From a virus, in the IMG/VR virus record IMGVR_UViG_3300042991_000617, positions 1 to 39,781 of that record: a stretch of 39,781 nt of DNA; one strand, given 5' to 3'. The notes under the pieces were generated by a model. That model made no database searches. It was not told the origin of the DNA and saw only the letters and a list, made by a program, of their open reading frames with translations. Position 1 is the first letter of the stretch. Each line of letters starts with the position of its first letter. Made by a program: the position numbers and the translations under genes. This document shows positions 9,087-16,151 of the stretch, in pieces.

Positions 9087-10346
9087 ATGGCAACGAAAAC
9101 AAGACAACCAGTACATTGTTATCATGGCGCGTTTGCAACCGCGTCTCTTCCAGTGGACCCGAGCGTTCAACCCGGAGACACGGCATTTGACACTACATTT
9201 GGTATACCAGTCTATTATAACAACCTGTCCGTGTGGACCTCGTATGCCGGGGGCTTAGCGCCCGATATCCGAGGCCCACGAATTGTGGTTGGGAATCAAA
9301 CTGCTGGAGACACGATCCTCAATTGCGATTACCTCGACATAGGCGACTGTGCCCAGTTGGCCGTCGCTCTCGCGGCGGCGGGCGGAGGAACGGCCAGAGA
9401 CGTTTGGGTCAGGCCGGGTATCTACGATCTCGGTTTGGTCGGCTCTCCCGTCGGTCCGCTGGTTATCCCAACCAACGTATCGGTACGAGGATCTGGAAGA
9501 CAATCTACGATCATCCGCACCGACGCGATTGGTGACATGAGCGCGTTTGATATGAGTGCGAATTCGCACATGGATAGTCTACGTGTCGAAGTGGCATTTC
9601 CTATCGGCCCCGCTGGCGGAGTCGCCCAGGTTGTCGATCTGAAGGCAGGGGCTACATGCCACAACGTTCGGGTCACATTCATCAACTCTCATTTGTGGGT
9701 TGCCGGAACTGTAGGGCTCACGAACCTTCGGACAGTGTTTCGGGTTTCGAGCGTTGCCTCATCCAGCTACCTGGTGCGCTGCGGGTCTTCTCATAACCCC
9801 ATCGAGTATCCTCCTTCGCTGAATGCTCTTGTGCCTGGCCAGTACATGACCCTATGCCATGTGGGCGCCGGGTCCGATTACCCTCGCGTTCGCGACTGCT
9901 ACCTGGTCGGCGGAGACATAGCCGTCGATATGGTTACAGCAGGAGGGAGCATCACCGAGAACACCTTGGGGTCAACCCTAATCGGTGTCAGGGTTACTGG
10001 CGGAGCCTACCCGGTCTCGATAGCCGAGAATCAGTGGAGAATGACCGCTGCTGCTACTGGAACGGAGCGCGGCCTTGTTGCCACGAACAACTCCAGGCTC
10101 TCTGTGACCGGAAACACCTTTGTCGCGGCGAGTCTGGTGGCCGGGAGTATCGGGATGGAACTCGTGAACATAGATACCTCGGTGATAAACAACAATACGG
10201 TTTCGACCTTCGACTCTGGTGTCGACCTAGACAACGCTTCGGACAACAACGTCTGCACGGGCAACGTGCTGACCGGAATCACTCCTCTTCAACACGTAAT
10301 AAACCTTGGCGCCGGGAACGAAATCGGCCACAACATTGAGGCATAA
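9087..10346 (+). CDS. Tail spike, right-handed beta-helix, copy 2, 419 aa
   Basis: This is a paralogue of the preceding spike: both carry VGNQTAGD, then an Arg-Asp-Val-Trp block, a GSGR or GAGR turn, and almost the same ending (GITPLQH). The DNA is also alike near the 3' ends (a shared cactcctcttcaacac). This copy has about 40 extra N-terminal residues with DTAFDTTFGIPVYYN, which resembles the FFDTTIGAEY segment near the start of the 911-aa fibre that follows. That suggests a shared attachment module. The ribosome site AGGATAAG lies in the 3' end of copy 1. Function (receptor binding or depolymerase) is inferred from fold-level resemblance. Confidence 0.75.
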   Translation: MATKTRQPVHCYHGAFATASLPVDPSVQPGDTAFDTTFGIPVYYNNLSVWTSYAGGLAPDIRGPRIVVGNQTAGDTILNCDYLDIGDCAQLAVALAAAGGGTARDVWVRPGIYDLGLVGSPVGPLVIPTNVSVRGSGRQSTIIRTDAIGDMSAFDMSANSHMDSLRVEVAFPIGPAGGVAQVVDLKAGATCHNVRVTFINSHLWVAGTVGLTNLRTVFRVSSVASSSYLVRCGSSHNPIEYPPSLNALVPGQYMTLCHVGAGSDYPRVRDCYLVGGDIAVDMVTAGGSITENTLGSTLIGVRVTGGAYPVSIAENQWRMTAAATGTERGLVATNNSRLSVTGNTFVAASLVAGSIGMELVNIDTSVINNNTVSTFDSGVDLDNASDNNVCTGNVLTGITPLQHVINLGAGNEIGHNIEA

Positions 10347-10348
10347 TC

Positions 10349-13084
10349 ATGTCAAAACCATCTCTGTATAAAAACCACAAGATTCTTCCTCAGGCTGCCA
10401 CTGGCACTTATACTCTGGACGCTCGGGTCGAAATCGATGACCAGTTCTTCGATACGACTATCGGAGCAGAGTACGTCTGCATTGTAGCCGGTCCCCCAAA
10501 CGTCTTTGCTCCAACAGCTATTGGAGGAGGCGGAGGGGAGAACCTGCAGCAGACGTATGATATCGGTGGAGCGATCCTTACCAGCGATGCGATGGGGTCG
10601 ATCAACATCCAGTACAACCCGGCTGCGATCGTACCGGTGCCGCTGATTGTGATGGATAACACTGTCTTGGATACAGCGGCGATTCAAATCACCACCGATG
10701 CCACGGTGCCGGCCATCTCCATGGTAGCCGGAGCAGGGCAGACGACCATGACCCACGAGGCAATAGCCTCCTCTGGAAACTTCTCGATCGACTCGGCCAA
10801 CGGGAACATCGATCTCGACGCCAATGGGGCCTTTGGAAACATCCTCATGGCCACAGACGGTGCCGTTGGTGTTGACGTAAACGTCCTCGGCGTAGGTTCT
10901 GAGTTCAACGTTGACGTTAGCAGTGGCGACGTGGTGCTCACGGCGTCGGACCTGGTAGACATCAACGCAGGTGGAATTCTCGACGTTGACGCTACTGGTG
11001 AAATACAACTCACTTCTACTTCTGTTTTAAGGGGTGTCGGGGACAGCGTAAATCTTTCCAATACCGGTGCTACCAACAGCTTGGTCCTTGGACCGACAAA
11101 CGTAACCATGAACAGCGGAGGAACTCTTACCACAACGAGCGTAGGTGCCTCTGCCATGGTTGGCTCGACTGCCGAAGTGAGAAACGCCACTTCGAGCAGT
11201 AGGATTCTTCTCGGGGCAGCAGCTAGCGATTCATACATTACGCTCGGCGGGAACCTAACGCACGGCGTTGGGGGCACCGAAACGCACAGCATCGCGAGTA
11301 ACTACAATTTGAACGTAACTCGCGCCTATGCTCTATCTGCTACACACGCAACTCTAGGAAACATTACGCTGAATAGTCAATCCGAACTCGGAATGACTCT
11401 TTCAGCTACGAACGCAACAGCAAGCCCCATTGGCATTACTGCTACAAACGGAGCGATAACCCTTGCGGCGAACGGGGCAACAAACGGCAACCTCATCGTC
11501 GACACCGCCGGAAGCACGGGCATGGACATTGATGTGGGAGGTACTGGGGCCTTTGATCTGGAGACCATAGCGGGGAATATTGCGCTAACCGCTGGTGGGG
11601 TTGGAACGGCAACGATTGAAACAACAAACGCCAACGCTACTATACACGCGGCGGGGGCAGCGTCCGCGCTTACAATGACAGGCGATTCCGTAACCACCGT
11701 ACAGTCGTCAGACCAAACAAATATACGCGCCTATGGAACGGCTGGCTCGGTAGAAATATTCACCACAAACGGTGCTATCAATATAAATGCCCAAGGCGCA
11801 AACGGCAACCTCATGATCGACACCGCCGGAAGTGCGGGCATGGACATTGACGTAGGCGGAACAGGTTTGTTCAGCCTCAATACAACCAACGGGCCGATCG
11901 ATCTAACAACTGGTGGAGCGACCAACGATATTACGCTCGACTCCGCCGCTTACATGGATCTGCATGCAGTAGGTGGGATTGAACTCATCTCGTCTTCTGT
12001 AGGGGACATAGACCTGGTTACGACATCCGGTCATATAAACATAGATGCAAACGGGACGACCACGGGCAACGTCCAGATCGACGCCGCTGGTCCCAGCGGG
12101 ATCAGGTTATACGCTACCCATGCCACTACTGGAGATGTCATTCTAAACGCTACAGATGATATCACGATCAGTGCAAACGATAATGTCAGCATATCGTCTG
12201 TAGTAAACGGTGACATCTCTATAGATACCAACAACGGAAATCTATCGTCTACGATCAATGGGACTACATTGATTTACACCATCGGTGCGGCTACTATCAG
12301 ATCGTCCACTTCCACCACGCTCGACGGTACGGGCACCGTCGTAATTGACCCTGGGTCGTTGGCGATTGTTACACTCGACGATTCTACCAACCAATGCGAC
12401 TACGCGAGCGATCTCAGGATACAGAGCGGTTCAACCATAAATGCAAGGTTTAACGCCAGAGGGGACTACTTTCCAGAACTACGCAAGGTTGCTTATGACC
12501 CAATGGTTGTAAACTATAACGCGGACTGGTGGACACCCGGTGGAAGTGCCGGAGGCTCGGCTGCTTTTATAACCAGTAAAATTGGTGGGGCATTAGAGAT
12601 AAAGACCGACAACGCGGCTGACGATAGCTACTACGAGATTGCCCACGGAGCCAACTTCGGTTGGCTAGGAGTCACCGGAGGGATGGTGTTGCGGGCCTTT
12701 GTCTCTATACCAACCATAACCCATGTAAAAGTAGAGGTCGGTGTTCGGGACGTGGCAGATGGGGAATCTGTTTCTGTCTATTTCGACACCGATACGGGTG
12801 ACACCCACTGGTTTACTTACACTGACGATGGGACTGATACTATAAACACAGCTTCTTCTGTGGTTGTTGCAGCAGACACAATGTATGAGCTTATGTTTGC
12901 TGCCTCTGACGCTGGTGGCATAGACTTCTACATAAATAGAACATTCATCCTTAATCATGCTGGAGCCAGTATCCCAGAATCTGATGACATGGAGGCTTTT
13001 GTGCGAGTCACATCTAGGGCCATAACCACGGCGAGAACGGTGCTGTTGTTCTCCCACTATCTTTCCAATGGCATAGCAGCTTAA
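10349..13084 (+). CDS. Repetitive tail fibre, 911 aa
   Basis: The N-terminus (about residues 1-60) shares the FDTT motif with the second spike and may dock the fibre. Residues about 140-640 are almost entirely short beta strands rich in Gly, Asp, Asn, Thr and Ala. At least four related units occur, each with Asn-Gly-Asn, Asp-Ala/Thr-Ala-Gly and GMDIDVGGTG-like signatures, and the two best copies are exactly 106 residues apart. The last 170 residues or so contain a different, non-repetitive domain with Trp, Tyr and many Asp, resembling a jelly-roll or LamG-like sugar-binding head. It lies directly before the holin genes. A host-recognition fibre is the best reading. Confidence 0.7.
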   Translation: MSKPSLYKNHKILPQAATGTYTLDARVEIDDQFFDTTIGAEYVCIVAGPPNVFAPTAIGGGGGENLQQTYDIGGAILTSDAMGSINIQYNPAAIVPVPLIVMDNTVLDTAAIQITTDATVPAISMVAGAGQTTMTHEAIASSGNFSIDSANGNIDLDANGAFGNILMATDGAVGVDVNVLGVGSEFNVDVSSGDVVLTASDLVDINAGGILDVDATGEIQLTSTSVLRGVGDSVNLSNTGATNSLVLGPTNVTMNSGGTLTTTSVGASAMVGSTAEVRNATSSSRILLGAAASDSYITLGGNLTHGVGGTETHSIASNYNLNVTRAYALSATHATLGNITLNSQSELGMTLSATNATASPIGITATNGAITLAANGATNGNLIVDTAGSTGMDIDVGGTGAFDLETIAGNIALTAGGVGTATIETTNANATIHAAGAASALTMTGDSVTTVQSSDQTNIRAYGTAGSVEIFTTNGAININAQGANGNLMIDTAGSAGMDIDVGGTGLFSLNTTNGPIDLTTGGATNDITLDSAAYMDLHAVGGIELISSSVGDIDLVTTSGHINIDANGTTTGNVQIDAAGPSGIRLYATHATTGDVILNATDDITISANDNVSISSVVNGDISIDTNNGNLSSTINGTTLIYTIGAATIRSSTSTTLDGTGTVVIDPGSLAIVTLDDSTNQCDYASDLRIQSGSTINARFNARGDYFPELRKVAYDPMVVNYNADWWTPGGSAGGSAAFITSKIGGALEIKTDNAADDSYYEIAHGANFGWLGVTGGMVLRAFVSIPTITHVKVEVGVRDVADGESVSVYFDTDTGDTHWFTYTDDGTDTINTASSVVVAADTMYELMFAASDAGGIDFYINRTFILNHAGASIPESDDMEAFVRVTSRAITTARTVLLFSHYLSNGIAA
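11481..11547 (+). repeat. Fibre repeat unit, copy 1
   Basis: This 67-base segment matches 11799-11865 at most positions, 318 bases (106 codons) downstream. Both encode DTAGSxGMDIDVGGTG. It is the best conserved part of a longer protein repeat, so recent internal duplication or gene conversion is likely. Confidence 0.75.
11799..11865 (+). repeat. Fibre repeat unit, copy 2
   Basis: This is the second copy of the 67-base fibre repeat, in the same frame as copy 1. Third-position differences dominate, which shows that the protein motif is being kept. Confidence 0.75.
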
Positions 13085-13294
13085 GTGGATGACTGGCAAA
13101 AGTACCAGCAGCTCGTGCTGTGGAGGCTTGACCAATCTCAGGCTTCCTTGGACGAGTTGCGGATAGAGATGGAGCGCATGAGGACCAACCTTGCCACCCT
13201 CCATGTGCGCTCCGGGGTCTGGGGTCTGCTCGCGGGCACGATCCCGGTCACCATTGCCCTTGCTTACATCGTCATGTCGGGCCTGTTACCATGA
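13085..13294 (+). CDS. XhlA-like holin or membrane lysis protein, 69 aa
   Basis: The GTG start abuts the fibre stop codon (TAAGTG), and no separate strong ribosome site is seen, so translation is probably coupled. Residues 1-42 form an amphipathic coiled coil (LRIEMERMRTNLATLHV). Residues about 45-66 form one membrane helix (GLLAGTIPVTIALAYIV). This coiled-coil-plus-C-terminal-helix layout and length match the XhlA family of small phage holin-associated proteins. It opens a run of five overlapping small genes that looks like the late lysis cassette. Confidence 0.6.
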   Translation: MDDWQKYQQLVLWRLDQSQASLDELRIEMERMRTNLATLHVRSGVWGLLAGTIPVTIALAYIVMSGLLP

Positions 13295-13377
13295 AGGATG
13301 AGGCCGTGGTTGCTCTCTTTGTGCTTCTGGCCGTGGCCGCTTTTGTCACGTTTTGGCTGAAAGGATCTTACCAATGA
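13291..13377 (+). CDS. 28-aa single-helix membrane peptide
   Basis: This gene overlaps both neighbours by ATGA. The product has the charged start MKDEAV, one hydrophobic helix (residues about 6-22) and a short WLKGSY tail. The double overlap and lysis-gene context argue that it is translated. A pinholin, antiholin or holin partner is a reasonable guess from size and topology, but no family is recognisable. Confidence 0.5.
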   Translation: MKDEAVVALFVLLAVAAFVTFWLKGSYQ

Positions 13378-13571
13378 AACTCGATTGGACTGGGCTTGTG
13401 GCCCTGACCGTAATAGTTGCCGGGGCGATCGTCGCTTACTACTTTGGAGCCGACGAACTCTCCACCATGCTCACAGGGATTCTACTGGGTTCGTTCAGTC
13501 CGAGCCCTTGGAGAAAGGCTTTTCGCCAGGGCGATCTCCAGACCAACGAGGAGAGGGTCACTAAACCATGA
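13374..13571 (+). CDS. 65-aa membrane protein of the lysis cassette
   Basis: I chose the ATG at 13374, preceded by AAAGGATC, over an earlier in-frame codon. A membrane helix spans about residues 7-26 and a second, weaker hydrophobic stretch about 30-43. The tail is soluble and basic, then acidic (RKAFRQGDLQTNEERV). Its two-helix topology makes it another holin candidate. It overlaps the 28-aa gene before it and the lipoprotein after it by ATGA, so the set is probably translated as one coupled unit. Confidence 0.55.
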   Translation: MKLDWTGLVALTVIVAGAIVAYYFGADELSTMLTGILLGSFSPSPWRKAFRQGDLQTNEERVTKP

Positions 13572-13984
13572 GGGCTATGCCAATGCTCGTCCCAGCTTTT
13601 GTCTCCATTTGCGCTTTCGGCTGCGGGCCGTCTGCTTACCAGCGGACCCTGACCGTCTCTGCTCACGCTGTGGTGGCTCTGGACCGGGAGCTTGCGCCTC
13701 GGTACGCAGAGGCTGCCGAGCTTGCGCGAGGGGCCACGACCACGCTGGGGGAGTACGAGGCCAGGATGGCTGGTTGGAACGCCGTGGAGGAGGGGCTGGG
13801 TGCCGTGCGCTCGCTTCTGCTTGAGGCCCAGACCGACATGGATTCTGTGCCCGTGGCTTGTATTCTAAAGACGTTCTCTGCGCTGGGGTCGGTGCTTTCT
13901 TCGTTTGGCATCGAGCTGCCCCCGGCGCTCTCTTCTATCATCGGGGCCTTGGGGCCGCTGGGAGGTGTCTGTGTCGAAGATTGA
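13568..13984 (+). CDS. Probable phage lipoprotein, spanin-like position, 138 aa
   Basis: The N-terminus has a short hydrophobic signal (residues about 5-18) ending in Ala-Phe-Gly-Cys-Gly, a plausible but not ideal lipobox with Cys19. The rest is helical (about 25-95), followed by a hydrophobic Gly/Leu/Pro-rich end. In the position after holin-like genes it could be an outer-membrane spanin or another envelope lipoprotein acting in the last step of lysis. That role would imply a host with an outer membrane. The family is not recognised. Confidence 0.5.
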   Translation: MRAMPMLVPAFVSICAFGCGPSAYQRTLTVSAHAVVALDRELAPRYAEAAELARGATTTLGEYEARMAGWNAVEEGLGAVRSLLLEAQTDMDSVPVACILKTFSALGSVLSSFGIELPPALSSIIGALGPLGGVCVED

Positions 13985-14153
13985 CGTATTCGAGGAGGGG
14001 CTTGAAGTCTTGGGCGTGCTTGCGTCTTTGACTGCCAAGTTGGTCAAGGCGCTCAGGTCGGGGAACGAGGAGAACGTGTGCGAGATCCTTTCCTCTCCAT
14101 TGGCCATTCACCTTAAGCGGGTGGCGGCTGAAGGTAAGCGGCCTGCCCCTTGA
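13971..14153 (+). CDS. 60-aa protein at the end of the late lysis cassette
   Basis: The GTG at 13971 has GGGAGG six bases upstream and overlaps the lipoprotein gene end by 14 bases. The product is a small helical protein with an acidic start, hydrophobic middle (LGVLASLTAKLVKAL) and basic end. There is no clear membrane helix. The last 41 bases overlap the convergent caspase-like gene on the other strand. Function unknown. Confidence 0.5.
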   Translation: MSKIDVFEEGLEVLGVLASLTAKLVKALRSGNEENVCEILSSPLAIHLKRVAAEGKRPAP

Positions 14154-14718
14154 AGGGGAACCAGAACCGGTAGTCTGTTCGCAGGGCCTTGGTCCACTTG
14201 ACCCAACCATCGGTGCCCGGCTCGACTACCCAGCGGCCTCCGGTACCGGTTCCATCGAACACCCGGACGTAGGGGTTCTTGCAGCAGTGGCCGGCGGTCG
14301 TGTGGGCGTAGACGGGGATACCTGAGAGGTGGTCCGCGAGCTTGTCTGCGAACCCGCCCTCTCCGCCGGGAGCGGTGCTCGAACCAGTGGAGCAGCAGTA
14401 AAGGATCACCTTGCAGGTCTTGGACCCGGCTTTGGAGATCGCATCGGAGAGTTGATAGGCGGTAGCCAGGTCGAAGCCTAATTGGATCTTGCCCCTCTGG
14501 CCGTGGCAGAAGAAGGCGACCGCCTCCAGGTCTTTGCGGGCGGCGAGGGCGGCGATCGTCTGGTCCCTCTGTTGCTCTCTTGGTTTTGCAATGTTGACCT
14601 TGATCACGGGGTGATCGACCAGGTGGGCCTTGGCGAAGGCGTAGGCTTCTGGAAGGAAGGCTCCGGTGAAGTCGTGGTTTTTGTGGTTACGGTCGGGTGT
14701 GAAGAGCAGAGCTTTCAT
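14113..14718 (-). CDS. Caspase-like (clan CD / CHAT-like) cysteine protease candidate, 201 aa
   Basis: I chose the ATG at 14718 because GGAAGGA precedes it; an in-frame start ten codons earlier lacks a site. The core shows the two-part signature of the caspase fold. A hydrophobic strand runs into Cys-His72-Gly73 (VAFFCHGQ). About 35 residues later another strand runs into Cys108-Cys109-Ser-Thr-Gly (VILYCCSTG), where Cys109 aligns with the ACxTG cysteine of CHAT or C80-type peptidases. After it come FADKLADHL and a VYAHTT strand, as in that fold. The gene is on the minus strand, antisense between late plus-strand genes, and its tail overlaps the 60-aa lysis gene by 41 bases. Target and role (host killing, counter-defence, virion maturation or lysis) are unknown. 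The fold call rests on motifs only. Confidence 0.6.
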   Translation of the reverse strand: MKALLFTPDRNHKNHDFTGAFLPEAYAFAKAHLVDHPVIKVNIAKPREQQRDQTIAALAARKDLEAVAFFCHGQRGKIQLGFDLATAYQLSDAISKAGSKTCKVILYCCSTGSSTAPGGEGGFADKLADHLSGIPVYAHTTAGHCCKNPYVRVFDGTGTGGRWVVEPGTDGWVKWTKALRTDYRFWFPFKGQAAYLQPPPA

Positions 14719-14746
14719 GTTATCGTCCTTCCAGAGTGAGATTACC

Positions 14747-14785
14747 ATGGCGTGTGGAACGAAAAAAGGTAAGGGTGGTTACTGA
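14747..14785 (+). CDS. Possible 12-aa leader-type ORF
   Basis: A 13-codon ORF (product MACGTKKGKGGY) has a GAGTGAG sequence upstream and ends in TGATG, whose ATG starts the next gene. It could be a coupled leader peptide or a true tiny basic protein. The evidence is only the spacing and overlap. Confidence 0.3.
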   Translation: MACGTKKGKGGY

Positions 14786-15033
14786 TGGCAACCGTCGCAG
14801 AAGTAAAAGCAGTCCTCGATACTTTGGAAGCAAGCCCCGGGTTGGAATCATTCCTGGACCACGTTCTCTTTCGGATCAACAAGCGGAAGCTGGGGGCATC
14901 CGATCAGAAGCTCAAGGCCACGGTCAAAGACTTCCTCGAAGCCAAGGTGCCTCAAGCGGACCTCCAGAAGGCAGCAGATGACTATGCGGCCTCAGAGGCG
15001 GCAGCAGTGGCCAAAGCTGTTGAACCGGTCTGA
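14785..15033 (+). CDS. Small helical protein, unknown, 82 aa
   Basis: The product is strongly helical and Ala/Lys/Glu-rich, with no cysteine or membrane segment. The pattern is of a small three-helix bundle (VAEVKAVLDTLEA, then FLDHVLFRINKRKL, then an alanine-rich C-terminal helix). It is the last plus-strand gene before a block of minus-strand genes that converge on it after 22 bases. It may belong to the late transcript beyond the antisense caspase-like gene. Function unknown. Confidence 0.6.
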   Translation: MATVAEVKAVLDTLEASPGLESFLDHVLFRINKRKLGASDQKLKATVKDFLEAKVPQADLQKAADDYAASEAAAVAKAVEPV

Positions 15034-15055
15034 TTCGGGTCCATAGTAGATGAGG

Positions 15056-15274
15056 TCATTCTTCTTCCTCTTTTACGATTGGACATCCGTGTAGATATCT
15101 CCTCATGCACACAGGGTACTCTATCTGTTTACCCTTGGAGTCTGTGTGATAGTTCGTATACCCTCGACCAGGAACGAACGAACCCTTGTCGAAGCCAAGC
15201 CAGAAGCATTCGCGCTTCGGGCAGTCTTTATGTGACACGTCTACCTTCTTGAACTTATCCACCTTTACGAACAT
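15056..15274 (-). CDS. Small four-cysteine protein, 72 aa
   Basis: I chose the ATG at 15274 because GGAGGAGG sits just upstream, the best site in this block; the longer frame starting at 15391 runs through the upstream 35-aa gene. The N-terminus is basic (MFVKVDKFKKVDVSHKD). Two Cys pairs (DCPKREC and CMRRYLHGC) frame a Gly/Tyr-rich middle and could bind one zinc ion. The end is acidic (VKEEEE). It is the last gene of a long minus-strand run. Function unknown. Confidence 0.6.
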   Translation of the reverse strand: MFVKVDKFKKVDVSHKDCPKRECFWLGFDKGSFVPGRGYTNYHTDSKGKQIEYPVCMRRYLHGCPIVKEEEE

Positions 15275-15287
15275 GGCCTCCTCCCGC

Positions 15288-15395
15288 TTACCTCTTGTCG
15301 AGGTAAGCCTCCACTTGTCCGAGAGCCAGCATTGCCCCCACGAGCGCCACGGCCCAGGGGATCGCGTCGTAGGTCCATTGGATAAAGTCATTCAC
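15288..15395 (-). CDS. 35-aa single-helix membrane peptide
   Basis: The GTG start overlaps the stop of the 63-aa gene (GTGAATGA). The product starts MNDFIQWTYDAIPW, continues as one hydrophobic helix (AVALVGAMLALG) and ends in a charged tail. The frame choice is supported by the overlap, by the sensible hydrophobic profile, and by ending 13 bases before the next gene's start. Candidate small lysis or host-takeover membrane peptide. Confidence 0.45.
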   Translation of the reverse strand: MNDFIQWTYDAIPWAVALVGAMLALGQVEAYLDKR

Positions 15396-15579
15396 GATAT
15401 GGTTTCCCGTTTACTCGAAGCTGGCTCTTCACCCAATCGCTTATCTCTTGGGGAGTCTCGGGCTTTTTATGCAGACTGTAGTACAGATCGCGTAATCTGT
15501 CGGCCACGCGATCGAATTCCCTATCGCTGTCTCGGAAACATTCTCTATCAACCGTTAGCAAGATCTTCTTCTGTTCCAT
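15388..15579 (-). CDS. Small charged helical protein, 63 aa
   Basis: The ATG follows the stop of the 30-aa membrane gene directly (TGAATG), with GGGGTG upstream. The product is charged and helical, with a repeated Asp-Arg pattern (RECFRDSDREFDRVADRLRD), then a Trp-containing C-terminal part. It resembles small phage early proteins in general, but no family is recognised. Genes on both sides encode single-helix membrane peptides, giving an alternating soluble/membrane arrangement. Confidence 0.55.
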   Translation of the reverse strand: MEQKKILLTVDRECFRDSDREFDRVADRLRDLYYSLHKKPETPQEISDWVKSQLRVNGKPYRE

Positions 15580-15672
15580 TCAGCACCCCAGACATGAAGC
15601 GACCAACACGAGCAAGATCCAAAGGCACCCATCGAGCGCTCGTAGCTGTTGTTTTAAAACTTCTTCATCCAT
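15580..15672 (-). CDS. 30-aa single-helix membrane peptide
   Basis: This gene starts inside the end of the 54-aa gene (8-base overlap) and stops one base before the next start. The N-terminus is soluble (MDEEVLKQQLRALDG). The C-terminal half is a membrane helix (CLWILLVLVASCLGC) ending with two cysteines. Coupled translation and a clean amphipathic-to-hydrophobic profile support it. It could be a spanin-like or holin-associated peptide. Confidence 0.45.
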   Translation of the reverse strand: MDEEVLKQQLRALDGCLWILLVLVASCLGC

Positions 15673-15829
15673 GGGTCAGGTCTCTCTGGTTCAGGTACTT
15701 TCTCTCCCGCTCCGACAACTGGCACCAGATGCAGTCAATCTCTGTCTCCAGGTCTTCGAGCACGGGGTCGTCGTCGTCGAGGCCGAGGCGCTGGTCCTCC
15801 AGTTGGATATACTTTTCGAGGTCAGACAT
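15665..15829 (-). CDS. Small acidic helical protein, 54 aa
   Basis: The ATG overlaps the stop of the coiled-coil gene (ATGTCTGA). The product is acidic at the start, with a run of four aspartates and a DCIWC pair. A basic helix (LSERERKYLNQRD) follows. No known family. It is one link in the chain of overlapping small minus-strand genes downstream of the endolysin. Confidence 0.5.
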   Translation of the reverse strand: MSDLEKYIQLEDQRLGLDDDDPVLEDLETEIDCIWCQLSERERKYLNQRDLTHG

Positions 15830-16151
15830 TGGACTTGTTCTCCAACTCTGTTACTCGGTCCTCTAACTTTGAAACGTCCTCTCGATATGTAGCCAAGTCC
15901 CTGGCGTCAGCGAGACCGGATGGAGGATATTGCTCCAGTTCCTTGATCCTACGCTCAAGGTCGTACATGCTTTTCTTCATTGACTGCTCGAAGGTTTCGA
16001 ATCTCTCTTCGAGTTCACGTACCTGCATATTGATCTCTCCTCTGAACTCAAGGACCGTTGATATTCCCTTTAGAGCTTCGTTCCTGTTCTCATGGTTCTG
16101 GCTGGAAACAAACAAACGCTCCAGGTTTTTGATTCTCTTCTTCTTACTCAT
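15822..16151 (-). CDS. Coiled-coil protein, 109 aa
   Basis: The product begins MSKKKRIKN and is nearly all heptad-rich helix. One coiled coil covers about residues 35-73 (LEFRGEINMQVRELEERFE and on) and a second about 85-106. A Pro-Pro-Ser-Gly break near 76 separates them. No membrane helix is visible. It starts within the last codons of the endolysin gene and overlaps the 54-aa gene. It may be a scaffold-like or regulatory partner of neighbouring small proteins; this is guesswork from structure only. Confidence 0.6.
   Translation of the reverse strand: MSKKKRIKNLERLFVSSQNHENRNEALKGISTVLEFRGEINMQVRELEERFETFEQSMKKSMYDLERRIKELEQYPPSGLADARDLATYREDVSKLEDRVTELENKSNV

Noticed and set aside
10352-11292. 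Minus-strand open frames antisense to the fibre
   Set aside because: Low-complexity fibre repeats produce long open frames on the other strand; no ribosome site or neighbour supports them.
15186-15866. Plus-strand 226-codon open frame across the micro-protein block
   Set aside because: The minus-strand genes here have overlaps and ribosome sites, while this frame has neither.
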